Positions 7,121 to 14,761 of a stretch of 27,193 bases of DNA are shown here, in pieces (position 1 is the first letter of the stretch; each line of letters opens with the position of its first letter). The stretch spans positions 1 to 27,193 of the forward strand of contig JAFGJF010000207.1 of assembly GCA_016929205.1 (NCBI GenBank), in the 5' to 3' direction. This DNA is from Anaerolineae bacterium. GTDB lineage: Bacteria > Chloroflexota > Anaerolineae > JAFGEY01. A program made the translations under genes and the position numbers. Below the pieces are notes generated by a model. It was not told the origin of the DNA, made no database searches, and saw nothing but the letters and a program-made list of their open reading frames with translations.

Positions 7121-7954
7121 ATGTTTAATCCTCAAAGGCTCGTCATCGAACACTTTGTCCAGGATATTCTGGAATCCTACAGAGAGATGTATGGCGAGCT
7201 GGACATCCACATCGGCAATATCGCCGCCTGGACAGGACGCATCGTCCTGGAAAACATTGCCACCTCGGACGCGCTGTATCATAACGTCGAACACACCATT
7301 ATGGTCACCCAGGTCGGGCAGTCGATCATCCGAGGCAAACATCTGTGCGAAGGAGGCATCTTTCCTCAAGATTGGCTTCATTTTACGATGGCACTGCTGT
7401 GTCATGACATCGGCTATGTGCGTGGAATATGCCGGGCCGACGAAAAAACCGTCTTTGCGACCGGTATCGGTAACGAAACCATTGAGATGCCGTCTGGCGG
7501 CACAGACGTGGCAATGACGCCCTATCACATTGATCGCAGCAAACTCTTTGTCCGCGAACGGTTCAGCGGTGATCTGATGATCGACGTAGATGCCGAGCTC
7601 ATCGCATCATATATTGAGCTGACACGGTTTCCGCCGCCTGAGGGCGAGGCTTACAAAGACACAAAAAGCCTTCCTGGTCTGCTTCGTGCCGCCGACTTTA
7701 TCGGCCAGCTTGGCGATCCCAACTACCTGCGCAAGATTCCCGCCTTGTTTTACGAATTCGAGGAACTGGGAACCAACGAGACATTCGGCTACAAAAATCC
7801 AGGCGATATGCGCAAACGGTATGCGCGATTTTACTGGGAGGTCATAGACGACTATATCCAGGACGCCCTGTACTATCTGCGGCGCACGCAGCAAGGGCAA
7901 ATCTGGGTCTTTAACTTGTACGCACATGTGTTCGAAATCGAACACGAAGAATAG
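7121..7954 (+). CDS. HD-domain phosphohydrolase resembling cyclic-nucleotide phosphodiesterases
   Basis: A 277-residue soluble protein with an AAAGGAGG ribosome site. The metal motifs are 'YHNVEH' (H54, H58), 'LLCHDIGY' (H95-D96) and a later 'RAADFIGQLGD' helix containing Asp. The YHN..H plus HD spacing resembles the signature of class I cyclic-nucleotide phosphodiesterases, while the length and single domain fit bacterial HD hydrolases. A phosphodiester or phosphomonoester of a nucleotide is the likely substrate; this is inference. It sits between an M20 peptidase and a TIM-barrel sugar enzyme, with 18 bp to the next gene. Confidence 0.82.
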   Translation: MFNPQRLVIEHFVQDILESYREMYGELDIHIGNIAAWTGRIVLENIATSDALYHNVEHTIMVTQVGQSIIRGKHLCEGGIFPQDWLHFTMALLCHDIGYVRGICRADEKTVFATGIGNETIEMPSGGTDVAMTPYHIDRSKLFVRERFSGDLMIDVDAELIASYIELTRFPPPEGEAYKDTKSLPGLLRAADFIGQLGDPNYLRKIPALFYEFEELGTNETFGYKNPGDMRKRYARFYWEVIDDYIQDALYYLRRTQQGQIWVFNLYAHVFEIEHEE

Positions 7955-7972
7955 ACACGATAGGAGAGACAT

Positions 7973-8755
7973 ATGAAATTCGGTGTATGCACAGATCCTA
8001 GCATGGCACCCGCCCTGGCCAGCGCAGGGTTCGAGTTTATCGAACTCCACGTCCAGAACCATCTAAAAACGCTAGAGGATGAAGCCGCTTTCGCGCCCGA
8101 ACTGGCGCGAATCCACACCTCGGCACTGCCTTGTGAAGCAGCAAACTGTTTTTTGCCCGGCAGCCTCAAAATCACCGGGCCAGACGTCGATATGGACGCC
8201 CTTGCCGCCTACGTAGATCTGGCCTGTGAACGAGCCAACCGCGCCGGCATCGAGACGATCGTCTTTGGCTCGGGTGGCGCTCGCCGTATTCCCGAAGGCT
8301 TTGACCGCGACAGGGCATGGAAACAACTGCTTGAATTTGGCACTATGCTCGGCCCGGCAGCCCAAAAACACAAGGTCACGATCGTGGTTGAACCGCTCAA
8401 CAAACGCGAATGTAACGTCTTCAACAGCGTTGGCGAGTGTGCGACCTATGTCCGGCAAGTCGATCATCCCAACCTGCGACTGCTGGTCGACGCCTATCAC
8501 TGGGCACTTGAAAACGACAGCTATGACGATCTGGTAGCGTGCACGCCGTTGATCGATCATGCACACATTGCCACCTATGCATCCCGTATGGCACCGGGAC
8601 TGGAAGAATGCGATTGGAGCACGTTTTTCCAGGCTATCAAAAAAGGTGGCTATGACGGGCGGCTCTCTATCGAGGGAAAATGGTCGGATATGGCTAGGGA
8701 TGCAGCGCGTGCACTCGAGACACTCAAAAAATCTGCTCAGGCAGCGGGGTACTGA
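7973..8755 (+). CDS. Sugar phosphate isomerase/epimerase-like TIM barrel (xylose isomerase-like)
   Basis: A 260-residue single-domain TIM barrel with a TAGGAGAG ribosome site. Strand-end metal ligands typical of the AP-endonuclease-2/xylose-isomerase superfamily are visible: Glu in 'IVVEPLNKRECNVF', Asp in 'LLVDAYHW', His in 'DHAHIATY' and Glu in 'LSIEGKW'. The N-terminal 'MKFGVCTDPSMAPALASAGFE' fits the first barrel strand of this family. Members isomerise or epimerise sugars, inositol derivatives or keto acids. The substrate is not clear, but the position next to hydrolases suggests a catabolic pathway. The family call is confident; the specificity is not. Confidence 0.88.
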   Translation: MKFGVCTDPSMAPALASAGFEFIELHVQNHLKTLEDEAAFAPELARIHTSALPCEAANCFLPGSLKITGPDVDMDALAAYVDLACERANRAGIETIVFGSGGARRIPEGFDRDRAWKQLLEFGTMLGPAAQKHKVTIVVEPLNKRECNVFNSVGECATYVRQVDHPNLRLLVDAYHWALENDSYDDLVACTPLIDHAHIATYASRMAPGLEECDWSTFFQAIKKGGYDGRLSIEGKWSDMARDAARALETLKKSAQAAGY

Positions 8756-8785
8756 GCACAAAACCGCCGTTGCGGGAATCAAGCG

Positions 8786-10636
8786 ATGGCCTATAGCCAA
8801 CTGGGTCCAGACCTGTTTGTCCATCATGGTGAGGTTAACGTCGGCATATTGCGCGACGGCAGCCGTGCCTGCCTGATCGACTGTGGTGACGGTGACGTAC
8901 AGCACACGCTCCAAGAACTGGGTATGACATACGTCGAGGCTGTTTTGTTTACCCACCACCATCGTGATCAGGCTTCCGGTATTTATGGGTTGGTTGAAAC
9001 AGGAACCCGCGTGGTTGTACCTGCAAAAGAACAAGCGTGGTTCGCCAATGTAGAAAAGGTTTGGAATGACCCTGCCTGGCGCTGGCATCTTTACGATTTC
9101 CACCCCCACAATCTGATGCTGGCACAATCGGTTCCTGTTCACCAGGTATGTCAAAAAGGCGATACGTTTTCCTGGGGCAGGATGAACGTTTCTGTTTTTG
9201 AGACACCGGGACATACCGAAGGCAGTGTATCCTATCTGGTCAACGACAAACAGGATACGACGGGATATTTGTTCTGCGGCGATACGATCTATGCCCTTGG
9301 GCAGATTTACGATCTGTACAGCCTGCAAAAAGGCTGGGAGACACGAGACTATCACGGGTTCCTGGGCAACCGCAAACGGTTAATTTCTAGCTTGCGCGAG
9401 ATTCAAGTCGTTGAGCCAATAGCTCTCGTTCCCTCACATGGAAACACAATCACCCACCCGGGGCGTGCCGTCGATTTGCTCATCAGTCGGCTGGAACAAT
9501 GCTACGAGCAATACGCTGCTATCAGCGCGCTGCGTTTTTACTTTCCCGAGATGTTTGCCGACTATGAGGGGCGTCCAGGCACGATGCCTGTAGGTACAAG
9601 CAAACCGACTCCGGGCTTTGTGACCCACATCGGTACGACGTGGATCATCTCTTCACAGAACGGCGCAGCCTTTGTGCTCGACTGCGGCACCGAAAGGGTG
9701 ATCCATCACCTCCGGCACATACAAGCCAGGGGCCAATTGGGCACTGTGGAAGGGCTGTGGATCACCCATTATCACGACGACCACGTCGACGCCATTCCAC
9801 AATTTCAGGAGACGTTCAACTGCCCGGTCATCGCCGACGAACACGTCGCTCAGGTCGTTGAGAACCCGCTAGCCTGGCGGCTGCCTTGCATCTCGCCTGC
9901 TCGAATCCAGGTTGACCATCATACAGTCCACGGTGAATCGTGGGCGTGGCGCGAGTTCATTTTTACCGCTTATCATTTGCCGGGACAGACATACTACCAT
10001 GGCGGGCTGCTCGTCGAGGGGCGCGGAGCGCGCATCTTTTTCGTCGGCGACTCGTTTACACCTTCCGGCATTGATGACTATTGCGCCGGCAACCGCAATA
10101 TTCTTGGCGAAAGTCAAGGCTTTGACGCTTGCCTGAGACTCGTTCAGCAAATTGCGCCAGAGATGCTGCTCAATTCGCACGTTGACACTGGTTTTAGCTT
10201 TACGCCTCAAGATTGTGCCTTGATGCGCGCCAACCTCGCCAAACGCGAACAAAGCTATGGTGACCTGTTTCCGTGGGATAACGTCAACTATGGGATCGAT
10301 GAACATTGGGTACGCTGCCACCCTTACGAGCAGCATATCTCACCCGGCGCTCGCGTACAAATCGATACAATCATAACCAACTATACAGATCACCTCTGTG
10401 CTGCACGATGCCGCCCTATTTTGCCACCGCAGTGGCAGATTGGCGTAGCCGCAGGGGAAGCAACGATTGCACCGCAAAGTCAAGAACGAATAACTTTAAT
10501 GTTCAGCGTGCCACACGATGCCGCTCCCGGGCGGTGGGTTGTCCCAATCGATGTGACATATGATGGACGACGGCTGGGGCAATTTCGCGAAGCGATTGTC
10601 GTCATCAAGAACGATAGGGAACGAGTCACACAATAG
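8786..10636 (+). CDS. Tandem metallo-beta-lactamase-fold hydrolase with C-terminal beta-sandwich
   Basis: A 616-residue protein with two MBL domains in one chain. Domain 1 (about 1-260) has 'FTHHHRDQ' (H57, H59, D61, then Q62 where HxHxDH expects His), 'GHTEGS', 'CGDTIY' and 'PSHGNTI'. Domain 2 (about 275-500) has an intact 'THYHDDH', then 'GDSFTP' and 'NSHVDTG'. The last ~100 residues look like an Ig/CARDB-type beta sandwich ('AAPGRWVVPIDVTYDGRRLG'), often seen in secreted or carbohydrate-related proteins, although no signal peptide is visible. The ATG is weakly supported by GCGGGA upstream and lies 30 bp after the TIM-barrel gene. The substrate is unknown; MBL proteins hydrolyse esters, thioesters, phosphodiesters or lactams. 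Confidence 0.87.
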   Translation: MAYSQLGPDLFVHHGEVNVGILRDGSRACLIDCGDGDVQHTLQELGMTYVEAVLFTHHHRDQASGIYGLVETGTRVVVPAKEQAWFANVEKVWNDPAWRWHLYDFHPHNLMLAQSVPVHQVCQKGDTFSWGRMNVSVFETPGHTEGSVSYLVNDKQDTTGYLFCGDTIYALGQIYDLYSLQKGWETRDYHGFLGNRKRLISSLREIQVVEPIALVPSHGNTITHPGRAVDLLISRLEQCYEQYAAISALRFYFPEMFADYEGRPGTMPVGTSKPTPGFVTHIGTTWIISSQNGAAFVLDCGTERVIHHLRHIQARGQLGTVEGLWITHYHDDHVDAIPQFQETFNCPVIADEHVAQVVENPLAWRLPCISPARIQVDHHTVHGESWAWREFIFTAYHLPGQTYYHGGLLVEGRGARIFFVGDSFTPSGIDDYCAGNRNILGESQGFDACLRLVQQIAPEMLLNSHVDTGFSFTPQDCALMRANLAKREQSYGDLFPWDNVNYGIDEHWVRCHPYEQHISPGARVQIDTIITNYTDHLCAARCRPILPPQWQIGVAAGEATIAPQSQERITLMFSVPHDAAPGRWVVPIDVTYDGRRLGQFREAIVVIKNDRERVTQ

Positions 10637-10651
10637 ACACCGATCTAGATG

Positions 10652-10680
10652 TTGACAATAACACCTAGATACGATATGAT
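10652..10680 (+). promoter_or_regulatory. Promoter of the kinase-TIR-ATPase operon
   Basis: TTGACA (10652-10657), a 17-bp spacer and TATGAT (10675-10680). The spacer contains ACCTAGATA (10663-10671), a 9-mer also present in the padR operator at 1379-1387, which may be chance. Confidence 0.82.
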
Positions 10681-10699
10681 AGATTCATAAAAACGAGAG

Positions 10700-10718
10700 T
10701 CCTCTTGGATGAGAGGAG
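10700..10718 (+). promoter_or_regulatory. Hairpin covering the ribosome binding site of the kinase gene
   Basis: TCCTCT (10700-10705) pairs with AGAGGA (10712-10717) across a 6-nt loop. The right arm is the Shine-Dalgarno (GAGAGGAG, 10711-10718), six bases before the GTG start at 10725. This could limit translation or be relieved by a factor; the pairing is visible, the role inferred. Confidence 0.5.
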
Positions 10719-10724
10719 CAACAA

Positions 10725-13160
10725 GTGAGCGAAAAGGAAACACATCCTGCAAACCCCGGTCAGCCAGACGAGGGTAATAACGAACAGCAGCCATCCTTAA
10801 AGACACTGGGCAAATACAAGATCATTTCCCAGCTAGGTATGGGCGGTATGGCCCGCGTCTTCAAAGCCTACCAACCCGGCCTGGACCGTCACGTGGCGAT
10901 CAAAGTCATTCACAGCCACCTGTCCAGCACCGGCAACTTTATCGAGCGATTTGAACGCGAGGCGGCAACCATCGCCCGCTTGCGTCACCCCGGCATCGTC
11001 CAGGTCTATGACTTTGACTCCCAAGGCGGCCTGTACTATATGGTTATGGAACTCATCGAAGGCCCTTCGCTGAAAACCAGGCTGGAAGAACACTACGCTC
11101 GACAACAGACCTTTTCCTTGTCTGAAACGCTGCACATTCTTACCACCTTGGGTGGTGCCATCGACGCTGCCCACGCCCAGGGTATTGTCCATCGCGATCT
11201 AAAACCGGCCAACATCATGTTCACAGCTGAAGGCCAGGCAGTATTGACCGACTTTGGCATCGCCCGCATCTTTGGCAAAACCTCGTTTACGTCGACAGGC
11301 ACGATCGCAGGAACACCGAAATACATGTCGCCGGAACAGGTGCAAGGCGAGCGAGGTGACGAACGCAGCGACATTTATTCCTTGGGTGTGACCCTGTACG
11401 AGATGCTCACAGGATGTGTGCCGTTTGATGCCGATAACACGTTTGGGATCATGATGAAACACGTCACCGAACAAGTGCCCCCGCCAACGCTGTGCAACCC
11501 GGACATCCCCCAGGCGGTCGAGCAGGTCATCCTCAAGGCATTGTCCAAGTCCCCTGATGATCGATACCAAACCGCCGGTGATTTGGTCAACGCATTCGAA
11601 AACGCGATCAAAAAGCCAGCCGCGACGACCAAAGCACGCGTGTTTATCAGCTACAAACGCCACGTCACACCGGACGAACCGTTGGCCGTGCGCCTTCGTC
11701 AGGCATTGGAACAAGCCGGGCACATTGTGTTTATCGATCAAAAGCTAGAAATCGGCGTCAACTGGGCCCAAGAACTGGAACGCCAGATCAAAGACTGTGA
11801 CTTTATGATTGTGCTCTTGTCGGAAGCGTCGGTAGACAGCGAAATGATCGCCAAGGAGGTCGAATGTGCTCACCGCTACCACAAACAAACGGGCCGCTCT
11901 CGCTTGTTGCCTGTGCGCATCAGCTATGAGGGCACACTCCCTTACCAAATCAGCCATTATCTCGATCCGCTGCACTATGTCGAATGGCATCATGACGCGG
12001 ACAACGAAACGCTGGCCGAGCAGATCCTGGATGCGGTCAGCAAACTCACACCGCTGCCCAAAACTGGGTCGAAACCGGCTTCGGACGACGAGTCTGAAGC
12101 TGGTATCACCACCGCGCCGCAGCCCTATGCCGATCCACGCTTTGTTGAATCTTTGCGCGATCCAAGCGGGGCAGTCGGCCGTCGTTCCCAGTTCTACATC
12201 GCCCGCGAAGAAGACGACCAGCTTTTGCGTGAACTGGCCAAACCATATGGCACCACAACGACGATCCGCGCTCCTCGCCAAAGCGGCAAGAGTTCACTGC
12301 TGATCCGAGGAATTGCTCAGGCCAAGGCCCAAGGCAACCAGGTCGTTTTTCTCGACCTGCAGCCCATTGCCAGTAGCTATTTACAGAGTCTGGATGACTT
12401 TTTGTACTACTTTGCCACGTCGATCGTCACCAAGCTAAAGCTGGATCCCGGTGAGGTCGAAAAAGCGTGGCGCAGCTCACTCGGCGCGCCGGACAAAACG
12501 ACTTATCTGATGGAAGGATACGTTTTGCCAGAAGCAGATCACAAGATCGTCCTCGCTATCGACGAGGCCGATCTGCTGCTGCGTACACCTTTCCACGACA
12601 ACTTTTTCGGTCTGATCCGCTTCTGGCACAACAGCCGAGCAATGGACGATATCTGGGAAAATCTGGACATCGTTATGGTTATCTCTACGGAGCCGCACTT
12701 GCTGATCGGCGATGTCACCCAATCTCCGTTCAACGTCGGGCTCAAGCTGCGCCTGCAAGACTTTGACCAGAACCAAGTACGCGAATTAAATGCTCGCTAC
12801 CGCCAGCCGCTAAACGAGCAGCGCCTGTCAGCCTTGTACGGTTTTCTGGGCGGGCACCCTTATCTAACTCACAAGGCAATCTATATCATGGTGACCGAAA
12901 ACGTCTCGTGGCAAGATCTGCCCGGCATTGCCGCTTCCGAGTCAAGTCCGTTCGGCGACCACCTTCGTCGCTATCTATGGCTGCTGCGCGATCAGCCCAA
13001 ATTGAGAAACGCGCTGAAAACGATCATTGCCACGAACCAATGCCCCGATGAGGTATCATATTATCGTCTCCTTCAAGCCGGCCTGATCAAGGGCCACGGC
13101 CGCAGCGCCTGCACCTGCCGCTGCGAACTGTACGAGCTCTATTTGAAGGATAAACTATGA
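10725..13160 (+). CDS. Ser/Thr protein kinase - TIR - AAA_35-like ATPase fusion
   Basis: An 811-residue soluble protein starting at GTG with a GAGGAG site. Residues ~30-295 form a complete Hanks kinase: glycine loop 'GMGGMARV' (38-45), K60, E79, 'HRDLKPAN' (156-163), 'DFG' (176-178), activation loop rich in Ser/Thr and 'SPE' (202-204). Residues ~304-440 are a TIR domain, opening with 'VFISYKR' and keeping Glu378 where NAD-cleaving TIRs have their catalytic Glu. Residues ~470-811 are an AAA-like ATPase with Walker A 'APRQSGKSS' (516-524) and Walker B 'IVLAIDEAD' (608-616). No membrane helix or PASTA repeats. The C-terminus has a C796-x-C-x-C800 cluster. It leads an operon with two ATPase paralogs. 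Probably a signal-transducing or defence protein; the trigger is unknown. Confidence 0.93.
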   Translation: MSEKETHPANPGQPDEGNNEQQPSLKTLGKYKIISQLGMGGMARVFKAYQPGLDRHVAIKVIHSHLSSTGNFIERFEREAATIARLRHPGIVQVYDFDSQGGLYYMVMELIEGPSLKTRLEEHYARQQTFSLSETLHILTTLGGAIDAAHAQGIVHRDLKPANIMFTAEGQAVLTDFGIARIFGKTSFTSTGTIAGTPKYMSPEQVQGERGDERSDIYSLGVTLYEMLTGCVPFDADNTFGIMMKHVTEQVPPPTLCNPDIPQAVEQVILKALSKSPDDRYQTAGDLVNAFENAIKKPAATTKARVFISYKRHVTPDEPLAVRLRQALEQAGHIVFIDQKLEIGVNWAQELERQIKDCDFMIVLLSEASVDSEMIAKEVECAHRYHKQTGRSRLLPVRISYEGTLPYQISHYLDPLHYVEWHHDADNETLAEQILDAVSKLTPLPKTGSKPASDDESEAGITTAPQPYADPRFVESLRDPSGAVGRRSQFYIAREEDDQLLRELAKPYGTTTTIRAPRQSGKSSLLIRGIAQAKAQGNQVVFLDLQPIASSYLQSLDDFLYYFATSIVTKLKLDPGEVEKAWRSSLGAPDKTTYLMEGYVLPEADHKIVLAIDEADLLLRTPFHDNFFGLIRFWHNSRAMDDIWENLDIVMVISTEPHLLIGDVTQSPFNVGLKLRLQDFDQNQVRELNARYRQPLNEQRLSALYGFLGGHPYLTHKAIYIMVTENVSWQDLPGIAASESSPFGDHLRRYLWLLRDQPKLRNALKTIIATNQCPDEVSYYRLLQAGLIKGHGRSACTCRCELYELYLKDKL

Positions 13161-14728
13161 CCCTCATCCAGCGCAGAGAAGCCGAATTTTTTAGGGCAGG
13201 CGGAACGCTGCATCCTGATTCCCCATCGTACATCCGTCGTACCGCCGATATCAACTTGATGCAACAGATCGCGGCCATACAGTTCTGCTATGTGCTCACA
13301 CCGCGGCAAATGGGGAAATCCAGCCTGATGATCCGTACCGCTGGCGAGCTCCGATCACAAGGCATCAAGGTAGCGATTATCGATTTGAGTGTCCTCGGTA
13401 CTCAGGCAACGGTCGAACAGTGGTATCTGGGCATCCTAAAACGGTTGGCCCAGGATCTCCGGCTGTCTGTCGATCCGGAAAGTTGGTGGCATGCCCGCAG
13501 AACGCTCGGGCCGGTGCAGCGCTTTACCGATTTTATCCACGATATCATCTTGGGCGAGATCGAAGAACAGATCGTCGTATTTGTTGACGAAATTGACTCG
13601 ACGCTCAAACTCGATTTCACTGACGATTTTTTTGCTGCTATCCGGGTCATGTACAATCTGCGTGCCAGCGAACCCGAATACGAACGTTTAACGTTTGTGC
13701 TTTTGGGTGTAGCCTCGCCCGGAGACTTGATCAAGGATCGCAATCGCACGCCATTCAACATTGGCCAGGCTATCGACTTGAAAGAATTCAGCCGCCAGGA
13801 CGCCCAGGCACTCGAGAACGGCCTCAACGAGATCTATCCCGGACAAGGACAACGCATCCTGGATCGCATTTTTTATTGGACAAATGGACACCCCTACCTG
13901 ACCCAGAAGCTGTGCTACGAAATCGCAACCGCTACTGATGCGGATGCAACCACTCATTGGACGCAAACGCGCATCGATGCAACCGTTTACGACCTGTTCT
14001 TCAGCCCGGATGCCCAGGCCGAAGATAATTTGCAGTTTGTGCGCAGTCACATCCAAACGGACCCGCAACGCCGTGACCTGCTGCACCTTTACCGTCGCGT
14101 ATACAAAGGTCAACCTGTCCAAGAAGATAAACGATCCTTGGTACAAAATCGTCTCAGCCTGATTGGCCTGGTGTACGCCCAAGATGGCAGACTCCAAGTG
14201 CGCAATGAAATCTATCGCCACGTCTTTGACCTCGCCTGGATCCGGGAAAACACCCCTATCAATTGGTCGCAGATCACAATCTTGGGCAGCCTGATCGTCT
14301 CCCTGATTGCGCTACTCGTTGCCTTTGTTGTCATCCCGGGCCAAGAACGCATCAAGCAAGCGACACAAATCAACACGTATGTCGAAGGATTCCGCACCTC
14401 GAGCAGCGCCAACGCCCAGATCTTTCACCTCTCCAAGCTGTGCGGCATCGAACAATGCGAAACAGCGCGCCAGATCTTTTTCGAGCGCCCCTCTAAAGAA
14501 CAACTCGCGATGTTTGAGCAAGTCGATGCGGGAGCAGGCGACCGGCTGGCGGTTGTCGCCGGCTGCTTGTACCCCTCTGTTGCAGAAAACACCGGTACAG
14601 ACGATCAAGCACAGGCGCTCTCTCAGGCCATTTGCTGTGCGATGCACAAGTTGGGTGGCGATCATTGGGCCCGGTTTCAGGCCAACACGTCCCAGACCTG
14701 CGAATGCACGACGAAAGGTAACCCATGA
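13157..14728 (+). CDS. AAA_35-like ATPase with transmembrane anchor
   Basis: 523 residues; its ATG overlaps the stop of the kinase-TIR gene by 4 nt, so translation is probably coupled. The N-terminal module opens with 'FFRAGGTLHPDSPSYIRR', then Walker A 'TPRQMGKSS' (48-56) and Walker B 'VFVDEIDSTL' (141-150). A conserved 'FYWTNGHPYLTQKLC' sensor-like region and a winged-helix-like end ('LQVRNEIYRHVF') follow. A single membrane helix lies at ~373-395. The remaining ~125 residues would be outside the cytoplasm and match the post-membrane domain of the next protein ('ARQIFFERPSKEQLAMF'). This makes it a membrane partner of the upstream kinase-TIR-ATPase. Function not established. Confidence 0.88.
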   Translation: MTLIQRREAEFFRAGGTLHPDSPSYIRRTADINLMQQIAAIQFCYVLTPRQMGKSSLMIRTAGELRSQGIKVAIIDLSVLGTQATVEQWYLGILKRLAQDLRLSVDPESWWHARRTLGPVQRFTDFIHDIILGEIEEQIVVFVDEIDSTLKLDFTDDFFAAIRVMYNLRASEPEYERLTFVLLGVASPGDLIKDRNRTPFNIGQAIDLKEFSRQDAQALENGLNEIYPGQGQRILDRIFYWTNGHPYLTQKLCYEIATATDADATTHWTQTRIDATVYDLFFSPDAQAEDNLQFVRSHIQTDPQRRDLLHLYRRVYKGQPVQEDKRSLVQNRLSLIGLVYAQDGRLQVRNEIYRHVFDLAWIRENTPINWSQITILGSLIVSLIALLVAFVVIPGQERIKQATQINTYVEGFRTSSSANAQIFHLSKLCGIEQCETARQIFFERPSKEQLAMFEQVDAGAGDRLAVVAGCLYPSVAENTGTDDQAQALSQAICCAMHKLGGDHWARFQANTSQTCECTTKGNP

Positions 14729-14761
14729 TTCGCCATTCGCTATTTCTTGGAGAGTCGTACG

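Noticed and set aside
14747..14761. TTG start for the third ATPase gene
   Set aside because: ATG at 14762 has a GGAGAG site at good spacing and its protein aligns with the paralog's N-terminus.
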